A stretch of DNA of 12,235 nt. Origin: Candidatus Gastranaerophilales bacterium. Lineage in GTDB: Bacteria > Cyanobacteriota > Vampirovibrionia > Gastranaerophilales > UBA9971. Below are positions 1 through 6,544 of this stretch, piece by piece (within the stretch, counting starts at the first letter, position 1; every line of letters starts with the position of its first letter). The notes under the pieces were generated by a model, which saw nothing but the letters and a program-made list of their open reading frames with translations, was not told where the DNA came from and did no database searches. The position numbers and the translations under genes are program-made. The DNA lies in the NCBI GenBank assembly GCA_028277195.1, contig JANQGS010000037.1:1-12235 (forward strand), read 5' to 3'.

Positions 1-6
1 ACTTAA

Positions 7-819
7 TTGAATAACAGGATTAAAAGCTCAAACGTGCAACTCGGGGAGTCCTTTTTTCTGGGCCAGGGCAAGAAAAAGAAAACAAACCTCTCTCCCAGCG
101 AATTAATTGAACAGGAGCAGCAGGAGCAGGAGGATGAATTTAAGAAAAACCTTGAGCACGTGCTTATGGAAGCAGGCGCACAGGGCAGGGCAATCATCAG
201 CGAAGCGGAGGAAAAGGCCGCTGAAATAATAAGCAATGCCGAACGGGAAGCATTGAGCAGGGCACAGGACATAGAAAACCAGTCTGCTGAAAGGGGTTAC
301 GCCGAAGGATTCCAAAAAGGACATGACGACGGGATTGCCCGCTCAAAGCAGGATATAGCGGATGAGGCCCGGGCTCTTGATGTTTTGGCCTCTGCCGCGT
401 TTAAGGTGAAAAAGGAAATAATTGATTCCGCCGAGAAGGAACTGCTTGAGTTATCGGTTGTAATTGCCGAAAAAGTGCTCAGGCAAAGGCTTGATACAAA
501 GCCCGAACTATTGACGGAAATAATAAAAGGAGCAATAGAACAGCTTCAGGACAGGGAGGAAATAAAAATCATATTAAATCCCGCCCTGACCGAGAGTATG
601 TATGGATTTGTAGAGGGATTGAGGGAAACGGTTAAGGGCTTGCGGAATATTAAGATTATTGAGGACAGGACAATTCCGGTGGACGGGGTAATGGTGGAGT
701 CGCCGGAGTCCAGGATAGACGCGCGTATTGAGACCCAGGTAAAGGAAATTACAAGGAATATAATGCGGGAATTTTCCCAAAGCAGCCCGGCAGATGAGCT
801 GGATGGGGATATAAATTAA
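7..819 (+). CDS. fliH: Flagellar assembly protein FliH
   Basis: FliH is the cytoplasmic stator-like partner of the flagellar export ATPase FliI and helps dock it at the export gate. The 270-residue protein opens with a short RIKSSNVQLG segment typical of flagellar FliH. A Glu/Gln-rich coiled-coil stretch follows (about 32-95), then a helix-packing glycine ladder GxxxGxxxGxxxG (G97, G101, G105, G109), a hallmark of FliH. The C-terminal FliH/V-ATPase subunit E-like domain spans about 125-255 and includes a DGVMVES-type segment near 226-232. An in-frame TAA at 4-6 forces the start to the TTG at 7. That TTG overlaps a TGA at 8-10 in another frame, which could be the stop of the upstream gene (a coupled TTGA junction), but the left edge hides this. 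No fliI follows; the next gene is convergent. A type III secretion SctL homologue is less likely given the N-terminus. Confidence 0.88.
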   Translation: MNNRIKSSNVQLGESFFLGQGKKKKTNLSPSELIEQEQQEQEDEFKKNLEHVLMEAGAQGRAIISEAEEKAAEIISNAEREALSRAQDIENQSAERGYAEGFQKGHDDGIARSKQDIADEARALDVLASAAFKVKKEIIDSAEKELLELSVVIAEKVLRQRLDTKPELLTEIIKGAIEQLQDREEIKIILNPALTESMYGFVEGLRETVKGLRNIKIIEDRTIPVDGVMVESPESRIDARIETQVKEITRNIMREFSQSSPADELDGDIN

Positions 820-840
820 TTTGGGCGCAACCCCCACACA

Positions 841-1752
841 TCATTTTTCCCGTAGCCCGGCTATTGTACCGGTAATCTCATCCTGAGAGGTTTCATCAAT
901 ATGAAACCAGCGGATTTTTCCGTTGGCCCTGAACCAGGTCAATTGCCTTTTGGCAAAATTCCGGGTGTTTTTTTGGATTTTTTCAATAGCCTGCTCAAGG
1001 GAGCAAACCCCGTCAAGATGCTCGCAAATTTCCCTGTAGCCCAGTGTATTCAGGAGTGATACGGTTTTGCCGTATTTTCCCGTGAGTTCCCTGACCTCGT
1101 TTACAAGCCCCTTTTCTATCATTTTGAGCACGCGGCGGTTGATTCTTTCATATAAAAAATCCCTGTCAGCCGCGTTCAATCCCGCATAAATAACGTCATA
1201 CACCGGCCCGCTCATAGCCCGGAGCCCTGACATGGGCCTGCCGGTTAAATGTTTTACCTCCAGCGCCCTTATTATTCTGAAAGTGTCGTTGTAGTGCAAC
1301 TTTTCAGCCATTCCAGGGTCTTCCCGGGCCAATTTTTTGTATAAATCCTCTTTACCCAGTTCCTTCATTTTTGCCCTGAAATCCTCATCAGGTCCGATTT
1401 CGGGCATATCCAGCCCCTCCAGCAGGGCTTTTACATAAAAACCCGTCCCGCCTGTTATGATTATGGGTTTTGAGATTCTTTTTATGAGTTCCCCGGCTTC
1501 TTTTTTATAACGCCCTGCCGTATATACCTCCCCGGGGTCAGCCACGTCTGTCATATGATGGGGAATTCCCCGCATTTCAACGATACCGGGCTTTGCCGTT
1601 CCTATATTAAAATCCCTGTAAACAAGCCGTGAGTCGGCGGAGATTATTTCCCCGCCGATTTTTTCAGCCAGCTTAACCGATATTTCGGTTTTGCCCGATG
1701 CGGTCGGGCCCACTATGGCTATTAACTTTTTTTTGTGCCCTTGTTTTTCCAA
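841..1752 (-). CDS. miaA: tRNA dimethylallyltransferase MiaA
   Basis: MiaA transfers a dimethylallyl group to N6 of adenosine 37 in tRNAs that read codons starting with U, the first step of i6A/ms2i6A formation in the cytoplasm. The 303-residue length is normal for the family. Visible motifs are the P-loop GPTASGKT (15-22), the DSRLVY loop (40-45), IGTAKP (50-55), GGTGFY (101-106) and FRIIRALEV in the middle of the protein, all in the expected order. The start is TTG at 1752, because no ATG precedes the P-loop in this frame. A GGGAAGAG purine run formed by the end of the upstream gene lies about 10 bases away. The gene follows the membrane-protein gene by 7 bases, so it is probably the last cistron of the secretion operon. 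No hfq or mutL neighbour is seen. The gene converges on fliH with a 21-base gap and no obvious terminator hairpin. Confidence 0.96.
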   Translation of the reverse strand: MEKQGHKKKLIAIVGPTASGKTEISVKLAEKIGGEIISADSRLVYRDFNIGTAKPGIVEMRGIPHHMTDVADPGEVYTAGRYKKEAGELIKRISKPIIITGGTGFYVKALLEGLDMPEIGPDEDFRAKMKELGKEDLYKKLAREDPGMAEKLHYNDTFRIIRALEVKHLTGRPMSGLRAMSGPVYDVIYAGLNAADRDFLYERINRRVLKMIEKGLVNEVRELTGKYGKTVSLLNTLGYREICEHLDGVCSLEQAIEKIQKNTRNFAKRQLTWFRANGKIRWFHIDETSQDEITGTIAGLREK

Positions 1753-1759
1753 TTAATAT

Positions 1760-2452
1760 TTACTCTTCCCCGGTTTTCACAATATATAAAAATGTTAGCA
1801 TTAAATAATAAACAATAGCGAAAACAAACAGAATTAAAGTTAACAGCCGAAACAGCGGGTTCTCTGATACGGCGGCATTAATAAAAACCGCAAGCGCCAT
1901 AAGGCTAATACCGGAAATAAAAATAATAAATGTGCTCACGGGACTGCCGGTTACTGCCTTAAAGCTCTGAACCATTGCCCTGAGGGGTAAAATATCCCGC
2001 ATAACAAGAAGCTGCATCCAGAACATGGTTACATAAACGAAAAGGACAGTGAAAACAGGCCCTGTCATTAACATAAAAAGGTCAAATAAAATGGAGTAAA
2101 TCAATACGCCAAGAGCTATTTTTATGAAATATTTCCCGACCCCGGGAAAAAATTCCCTGAAAAGCAGGAGGGAATCCTCCGTGCGCTTGTCCGGGGGCAG
2201 GGTTTCACCCGAGGGGGGCTCTTCCGTGCATTTTTTAAACATGTTAAGCCAGCCGGATAAAAAAACGGAAAACAGGGCCGGAACAACGAAAAGCGCGTAA
2301 AAAACAGGGGGCGGTCCGCTTATATTGCTTATCGGGAGTAAAATAAACCCGGCGACAAGCAAAAACAAAAAAAACGGCAAAAGCAAAACCAAATTGTATT
2401 TTACAAGTTTAAAAGACTGGGAAAAAATATCGTTTACTGGTCTGTAAAGCAT
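1760..2452 (-). CDS. Predicted six-helix membrane protein, function unknown
   Basis: I do not recognise this 230-residue protein. It has about six hydrophobic segments (roughly 20-41, 50-70, 109-130, 133-150, 171-193, 201-224), with a charged, proline-rich loop between the second and third (about 72-105, including a EEPPSGETLPPDKR stretch). No catalytic motif is apparent. The general look resembles the small integral membrane families annotated only as domains of unknown function. The ATG at 2452 is chosen; an in-frame TTG at 2461 would add three residues (MPR). Neither has a convincing ribosome-binding site. Either start overlaps the end of the preceding gene (stop 2434-2436), suggesting translational coupling. 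Being between the secretion genes and miaA on the same strand suggests co-transcription, not a known role in secretion. Confidence 0.8.
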   Translation of the reverse strand: MLYRPVNDIFSQSFKLVKYNLVLLLPFFLFLLVAGFILLPISNISGPPPVFYALFVVPALFSVFLSGWLNMFKKCTEEPPSGETLPPDKRTEDSLLLFREFFPGVGKYFIKIALGVLIYSILFDLFMLMTGPVFTVLFVYVTMFWMQLLVMRDILPLRAMVQSFKAVTGSPVSTFIIFISGISLMALAVFINAAVSENPLFRLLTLILFVFAIVYYLMLTFLYIVKTGEE

Positions 2453-2760
2453 TCGGGGCAAGGTCTTATTATAATTATCGAGTCCAGGTTTAACTGGATA
2501 AATTCAGTTGTCTCAACTTTTCTATCCGGCGTTTTCCTGCTTTTTATCTCTGCGTCCTTAACAGCCACAAATCGGCGGCTTCCGTTTAAAATGTCCGATA
2601 AAACCCTGTTTTTCCTCCCTGTTTTGGGCATAAAAACATATCCGTTTATCTCATAGTCCTCGGTCAGTATACGCACCCTCTCCGACCAAAAACCCGGTAC
2701 GGGCGGCATAGACTCCTTGCTGATATCAACGTCGGCTTCATCAAAAAAACTGTTAGTCAT
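2434..2760 (-). CDS. Conserved hypothetical protein, 108 residues
   Basis: This is a small soluble protein with no signal peptide or membrane helix. The core reads as a compact beta-rich unit: RVRILTEDYEINGYVFMP (29-45), then LSDILNG (54-60), FVAVKDAEI (64-72) and FIQLNLDSIIII (87-98). It ends with a CPEC pair (C101, C104). The pattern of 'strand, LSDxLN, FxxxxDAxI, strand' recalls a family I believe is catalogued as DUF6812, but that is from memory. ATG 2760 is preceded by AAGGA about 10 bases upstream. The gene sits 18 bases downstream of pilC and its 3' end overlaps the next gene, so it belongs to the same operon. Its job is unknown; a small accessory factor for the pilus or secretion system is possible but unsupported. 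Confidence 0.75.
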   Translation of the reverse strand: MTNSFFDEADVDISKESMPPVPGFWSERVRILTEDYEINGYVFMPKTGRKNRVLSDILNGSRRFVAVKDAEIKSRKTPDRKVETTEFIQLNLDSIIIIRPCPECFTDQ

Positions 2761-2778
2761 GAATTTTTATCCTTCTGT

Positions 2779-4020
2779 TTATCCTAAATTTGAATAGGTC
2801 TGGAATAATGGCAGGTATAATGACAAACCAAGTGTAAGAACTATTATACCTATTATAACGAATAAAAACGGTTCGAACAACTTGCTCAGCAAATCAACTA
2901 CCTTGTCAATTTCATTATCAACATATTCGTTTGCCTGGTCCAGCATTTCAGAAAGTGCACCGGTCTCCTCTCCCGTTGAAATCATGCACATAACAATACC
3001 CGGGATGACTTTGGATGCCTTTAGGGAGGCGGATAATGACTTGCCGTACTGGACATCGATAACCACCTTTCTTAAGGCTTCCTTAACCGCTATGTTTTTT
3101 ACGGTAAAATTGGCGAACATAATGCTGTCAACCATTGTTATACCCGCCTCAAACGATACTTTCATAACCATGAGGAAGTTGGCAATCGAGGTATACCTTA
3201 CAAATTTTTCAAATACGGGTATCCTGAGGCTGGTCCTGTCCAGGATTCTCCTTGTAACATCCCAGGAGAAGAGAAAGTATAAAAAGCCGACAACAGACAG
3301 GATAATAATCGGTATAAAAAACCAGTTTTCCTTTAAAAATAATCCCGTAGACATTAAAACCTGGGTTATAATAGGGAGTTCAGTCCCCATCTGGTCATAC
3401 ATGCCCTTAAATGCGGGGAATACAAAAGTAAGAAGCAGTAAAGTCACTACAAATGCCAGGAACATAACAAATACCGGATAAGCAAGCGTTGAAATAATCT
3501 TGCTGTTGAGCTTATCCTGTTTTTCAAGGAGATAAGCCACCCTCTTAAGCGTTTCCTCGAGTTCCCCGCTTTCTTCACCCGCTCTTACGAGCCCTATGTA
3601 TATATCATCAAAAATTTTAGGGAATTTTGCTATAGCGTCACTAAAACTCGTCCCTCCGAGCACAAGCCTTCTTATCTCCACGGAAAGGCCCTGGATGTTT
3701 GAGCTTTCCGAGTTGGTTTCCACAAAATACAGGGATTCGACAAGGGAGATGCCTGATTTTGAGAAGGTATGCATTACATTGGTAAAGTCTATTTTCTCCC
3801 TCATGTTTAATTTTGAGATTTTTTTCTTTTTTTTCCTGGCGGCGGGGGCTTTTTTTACAACTTTTTCAACGGTTTTTACTGAACCTATTTCATGGAGTTT
3901 TACGGGGAGCAGGTTCTGTTTGCGGAGGATTTCCCTGGCCTCTCTTTCCGAGGAAGCCTCCAGTTTTCCGCGAATTCTTTCCTTTCCCTCCTTAAGGGCT
4001 TCATAGTTGAAAAAAGCCAT
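2779..4020 (-). CDS. pilC: Type IV pilus / type II secretion inner-membrane platform protein (PilC/GspF)
   Basis: This is the polytopic platform protein that couples the cytoplasmic ATPase to pilin or pseudopilin assembly. The 413 residues show the usual duplicated architecture. After an N-terminal soluble region (FFNYEAL at 3-9) and a very basic linker (KKAPAARKKKKKISK, 56-70), two T2SSF domains follow at about 75-200 and 278-405. The paired signature is visible as AGEESGELEETL (147-158) and STGEETGALSEML (348-360). Membrane segments are near 183-203, 233-251 and 384-405. ATG 4020 has an AAGG about 10 bases upstream. The gene starts 19 bases after the pilB stop, the normal pilB-pilC order. 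Whether the machine is a pilus or a type II secretion system cannot be settled from this gene; the symbol is a best guess. Confidence 0.94.
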   Translation of the reverse strand: MAFFNYEALKEGKERIRGKLEASSEREAREILRKQNLLPVKLHEIGSVKTVEKVVKKAPAARKKKKKISKLNMREKIDFTNVMHTFSKSGISLVESLYFVETNSESSNIQGLSVEIRRLVLGGTSFSDAIAKFPKIFDDIYIGLVRAGEESGELEETLKRVAYLLEKQDKLNSKIISTLAYPVFVMFLAFVVTLLLLTFVFPAFKGMYDQMGTELPIITQVLMSTGLFLKENWFFIPIIILSVVGFLYFLFSWDVTRRILDRTSLRIPVFEKFVRYTSIANFLMVMKVSFEAGITMVDSIMFANFTVKNIAVKEALRKVVIDVQYGKSLSASLKASKVIPGIVMCMISTGEETGALSEMLDQANEYVDNEIDKVVDLLSKLFEPFLFVIIGIIVLTLGLSLYLPLFQTYSNLG

Positions 4021-4039
4021 ATAATCATTACCTTAATTT

Positions 4040-6130
4040 TTAATCGCTTACTACTCCAAGAACTCTTACGAATTCTGAAATCGAGGTTTCGCCGTTTAAA
4101 ATAGCGTTTATGCCGCCGGTCTGGAGCGTTTTCATGCCGCAACTGATGGCGGTTTCCTCAATTTCGTGGTCTGCCGCGCCGGCTGAAATCATTTTTTTTA
4201 TTTCCCTGTTAACCCATAAAACCTCATAAATGCCCATACGGCTTGTATAGCCTGTGCCGTTGCAGCGTTCACAGCCTTTTTCCTTTGCCCTGTATATGTC
4301 AGCCTGCATAAAGTCATTGCGTTCATCGGGGGAAATATTAATATATTTTAATTCCTTTTCCGAGGGCTCATATTTTTCCCTGCAATTATTGCATAACCTC
4401 CTGACAAGCCTCTGGGAAATAACGCCCTCAAGGGATGAAGCTATAAGGTGAGTCGGAGCGCCCATTTCCGCAAGCCTGATAACCGTGGCGGTTGCCGTGT
4501 TGGTGTGTATTGTGCTTAAAACAAGGTGGCCGGTAATTGAGGCATGTATAGCGGCATCCAGGGTTTCAGAGTCCCTTATTTCTCCTATCATTATTATATC
4601 GGGGTCCTGTCTTAAAATTGACCTTATACAGGAAGCGAATGTAATATCAGCCTTGGGGTTGACCTGCACCTGGTTTATCCCGTCAAGTTTTATTTCAACA
4701 GGGTCTTCAACGGTTGTTATATTTACATCAACATTATTAATCTTATTTAAGATTGAATACAGGGTTGTTGTTTTACCGCTGCCTGTCGGGCCTGCTGCCA
4801 GTATAATGCCGTGCGGCTTGTTTGTCATCATCTCAATTTTTTCAAGGTCAAACTGGGTAACTCCGACGAGTTTTATTCTCTTATCGCCCTTTCTTACTTT
4901 TATATCAGGCGCGAGAACCCTTATTACCATTTTTTCCTTCTGGTTCACGGGTAATGTGCTTACCCTCAGGTCATATACCCTGTCATTATATTTAAGGGAG
5001 ATATGGCCGTCCTGGGGCCTCCTGTGTTCGGCGATGTCCATTCTTGCTATTACTTTAAGCCTTGATATAACCGCATTTTCCACTCTTTTTGGGATGTCAA
5101 AAACTTTTTGCAGGATGCCCTGGACCCGATACCTGACGATATACCCGTCCAGCCTGGGTTCAATATGAATATCGCTGGCTTCTTTATCAATAGCATCGGT
5201 GATTATTGAGCTTGCAAACTTGGCCACGAGGTTTGAGTCATCCTCGAGTTCCTTTTCAAACTGGTCCCAGAGGTCATCCTCCTGCTCAAGCACATCCTGG
5301 CCTTCTATTTTAATTTCTTCAAGGAGTTTTTCCGTTTCCTGCACCGTTTCAAAGAAATTTTTCGTACATGTCTCGAATTCAATATGCGTAAGCAACAGGG
5401 GACTGGGTTTTAGGCCCGTAAGGTATATTATGTCATTTAAAACCTGGTGGTCATTGGGATTTACCATCCCTACAATAAGAATTTTACCGTCCTCCCTGAG
5501 GGGTACTACCTTGTTTTCCTTTATAAAGTCTTCGGGAAGGAGTTTTACAACTGATGGTTCTACTTCAAGGTCCTTATCCTTTACGCTTTCAACACCCTGC
5601 TGCTTTGAAAGGGCCATGCGGAGCTGGTCTACAGTAATGAAGTTCATTTTAACCAGTACAGACCCTATGGGAGTTCCGGACTGCTTGCTGTGAAAAAGCG
5701 CTTCCTCAAGCTGTTCCCTGGTGATAATCCCGTCATCTATAAGCTGGTCCCCCAGTCTTTTTTTCCGGGGCGGGGCATCCGGGGACTGCTGTTTAGCGTC
5801 AACAGCCCCTCCGTCATTAACCAGGGAGATGCTGTCGGCATCTTTTTCGTTCATTTTGTAGAGTTCTTTGCAATAAGAGAGCAAAATTTCAAACTGTTCA
5901 TCATCAAGCGGGACAATTTTAGGTTTCAGCTTGGTATTTAATACGATTTTAGTTAATATTGCGTTCTTATGCTCCTGGTCCGGTGAGTTGAGGATACCCA
6001 CGAGAAAATTATTGCCGAGTTTATTTATGGGAATAAATTTATTTTCTTCCATATATTCAACGGAAAATTTTTTCAGGTATTCAAAACTGATTGTTTCCTT
6101 GATTTTTTTAATTATCGTTTCCGCTGTCAT
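4040..6130 (-). CDS. pilB: Type IV pilus / type II secretion assembly ATPase (PilB/GspE)
   Basis: This is the hexameric cytoplasmic ATPase that powers pilus extension or pseudopilus assembly. It has 696 residues from ATG 6130. Domains: an N-terminal region (16-90) that looks like a second, partial copy of the MshEN beta-domain; a MshEN-type helical segment (125-177, starting RLGDQL) with its own beta-domain (197-262); then the ATPase. ATPase motifs are Walker A GPTGSGKT (447-454), Asp box TTVEDPVE (472-479), Walker B IIMIGEIRD (512-520, E517), His box STIHTNTA (539-546), and a zinc tetracysteine C580, C583, C620, C623. An in-frame ATG lies at 6187, but it would translate the flanking palindromic repeat (giving MLKQVQHDG), so it is rejected. 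GGGTG at 6138-6142, partly in the repeat cassette, is the likely ribosome-binding site, 7 bases from the ATG. The frame and the active-site motifs are intact despite the insertion upstream. Confidence 0.95.
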   Translation of the reverse strand: MTAETIIKKIKETISFEYLKKFSVEYMEENKFIPINKLGNNFLVGILNSPDQEHKNAILTKIVLNTKLKPKIVPLDDEQFEILLSYCKELYKMNEKDADSISLVNDGGAVDAKQQSPDAPPRKKRLGDQLIDDGIITREQLEEALFHSKQSGTPIGSVLVKMNFITVDQLRMALSKQQGVESVKDKDLEVEPSVVKLLPEDFIKENKVVPLREDGKILIVGMVNPNDHQVLNDIIYLTGLKPSPLLLTHIEFETCTKNFFETVQETEKLLEEIKIEGQDVLEQEDDLWDQFEKELEDDSNLVAKFASSIITDAIDKEASDIHIEPRLDGYIVRYRVQGILQKVFDIPKRVENAVISRLKVIARMDIAEHRRPQDGHISLKYNDRVYDLRVSTLPVNQKEKMVIRVLAPDIKVRKGDKRIKLVGVTQFDLEKIEMMTNKPHGIILAAGPTGSGKTTTLYSILNKINNVDVNITTVEDPVEIKLDGINQVQVNPKADITFASCIRSILRQDPDIIMIGEIRDSETLDAAIHASITGHLVLSTIHTNTATATVIRLAEMGAPTHLIASSLEGVISQRLVRRLCNNCREKYEPSEKELKYINISPDERNDFMQADIYRAKEKGCERCNGTGYTSRMGIYEVLWVNREIKKMISAGAADHEIEETAISCGMKTLQTGGINAILNGETSISEFVRVLGVVSD

Positions 6131-6143
6131 TTTTTTACACCCG

Positions 6144-6473
6144 TCATGCTGAACTTGTTTCAGCATCTTTCCAATTTTCAACACCAAACCAATCTTTGCT
6201 CAAATCCGCAAAATCAGGATTAAGTTCTTTTATCAAATTAATTTTCCAATCTCTACGCCAATTTTTAAGCTGTTTTTCTCTGGCAATAGCAGATACAATA
6301 GAGCTTGATTGTTCAAAATAAACAAGTTTATTAAGATTATATTTTGATGAGAACCCTTCTATAATTTTATTTTTATGTTCATATACTCGTTTTTCCAAAT
6401 TAGAAGTTACACCAACATAAAATGTTGTTTCTTCATAATTGGTTAAAATGTAAACATAGGAGTCTTTTTTCAT
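6144..6473 (-). CDS. GIY-YIG domain endonuclease, small (UPF0213/YhbQ-like)
   Basis: This is a 109-residue single-domain GIY-YIG protein, close to the size of stand-alone members. The first strand VYIL (7-10) and second YVG (19-21) give the family signature. The expected catalytic positions follow: R29 in the NLEKRVYEHK helix, E54 in LVYFEQ, and N71 in REKQLKNWRR. GIY-YIG domains cleave DNA with one metal ion; the target here is unknown. The last codons (D103 to A109) and the TGA stop lie within the left palindrome, so the repeat encodes the C-terminal AETSSA tail. The gene is AT-rich compared with its operon neighbours. No ribosome-binding site precedes the ATG; instead an extended -10 box ends 7 bases before it, suggesting a leaderless message. 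It is co-oriented with the secretion genes but has no evident link to secretion. Confidence 0.9.
   Translation of the reverse strand: MKKDSYVYILTNYEETTFYVGVTSNLEKRVYEHKNKIIEGFSSKYNLNKLVYFEQSSSIVSAIAREKQLKNWRRDWKINLIKELNPDFADLSKDWFGVENWKDAETSSA
6146..6166. repeat. Left palindrome of the GIY-YIG cassette
   Basis: This is a perfect 8-bp stem, ATGCTGAA (6146-6153) with TTCAGCAT (6159-6166), around the loop CTTGT. It matches the other copy (6510-6530) in inverted orientation, including the identical loop and the outer GTC. The strand reading toward pilB encodes the stop and tail of the nuclease in one frame and MLKQVQHDG in another. From memory, this motif and its encoded peptide recur in many bacterial genomes near GIY-YIG genes. 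Confidence 0.85.
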
Positions 6474-6480
6474 AAGTCAA

Positions 6481-6489
6481 ATTATATCA
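6481..6489 (-). promoter_or_regulatory. Extended -10 promoter for the GIY-YIG gene
   Basis: On the minus strand the sequence TGATATAAT is an exact extended -10 element (TG, one base, TATAAT). It ends 7 bases before the ATG of the nuclease gene, so transcription would begin about at the start codon and the message would be leaderless. No good -35 hexamer is seen at 16-18 bases upstream, as is usual for extended -10 promoters. Transcription from here would also run into pilB. Functional use is inferred. Confidence 0.45.
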
Positions 6490-6509
6490 TATTGTTGTTT
6501 GTTACATAG

Positions 6510-6530
6510 ACCCTGAAACAAGTTCAGGGT
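6510..6530. repeat. Right palindrome of the GIY-YIG cassette
   Basis: This is a perfect 8-bp stem, ACCCTGAA (6510-6517) with TTCAGGGT (6523-6530), around the loop ACAAG, which is the complement of the loop in the left copy. It is an inverted copy of the left palindrome. The only stem differences are two base pairs, changed on both arms so that pairing is kept. It lies upstream of the nuclease gene, just before the cassette meets the end of the secretin gene. Confidence 0.85.
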
Positions 6531-6544
6531 GACGATGAGGACGA

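Larger units (their letters stand above)
6141..6535. mobile_element. Putative GIY-YIG nuclease cassette bracketed by inverted palindromes
   Basis: A unit of about 395 bases sits between the secretin stop (6545) and the pilB start (6130). It consists of a palindrome (6146-6166), a GIY-YIG nuclease gene, a short AT-rich leader and a second palindrome (6510-6530) in inverted orientation. Outside it only about 10 bases remain on each side, consistent with insertion into a tight operon junction. The interior is AT-rich: 6181-6480 has 83 G+C of 300 (28%), against 37-52% in two pilB lines I counted. No clear target-site duplication was found; a GACGAT repeat (6531-6536, 6540-6545) lies at one end only. 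That the unit is mobile is inference from structure and composition; the exact ends are uncertain. Confidence 0.6.

Noticed and set aside
820..840. Bidirectional terminator between fliH and miaA
   Set aside because: The 21-base gap is C-rich but I could not find a stem with a T run on either strand.
2882..3481. Long plus-strand open frame opposite pilC
   Set aside because: It is the shadow of the pilC coding sequence: no family motifs and no ribosome-binding site, while pilC has clear conserved motifs on the other strand.
4485..5168. Long plus-strand open frame opposite the pilB ATPase domain
   Set aside because: It lies wholly within the Walker A/B region of pilB; its protein is low-complexity Ser/Ile-rich and shows no recognisable domain.
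6131..6187. ATG at 6187 as the start of pilB, adding 19 residues
   Set aside because: The extension is a translation of the palindromic repeat (MLKQVQHDG) and overlaps the nuclease gene's 3' end; the family N-terminus fits the ATG at 6130.
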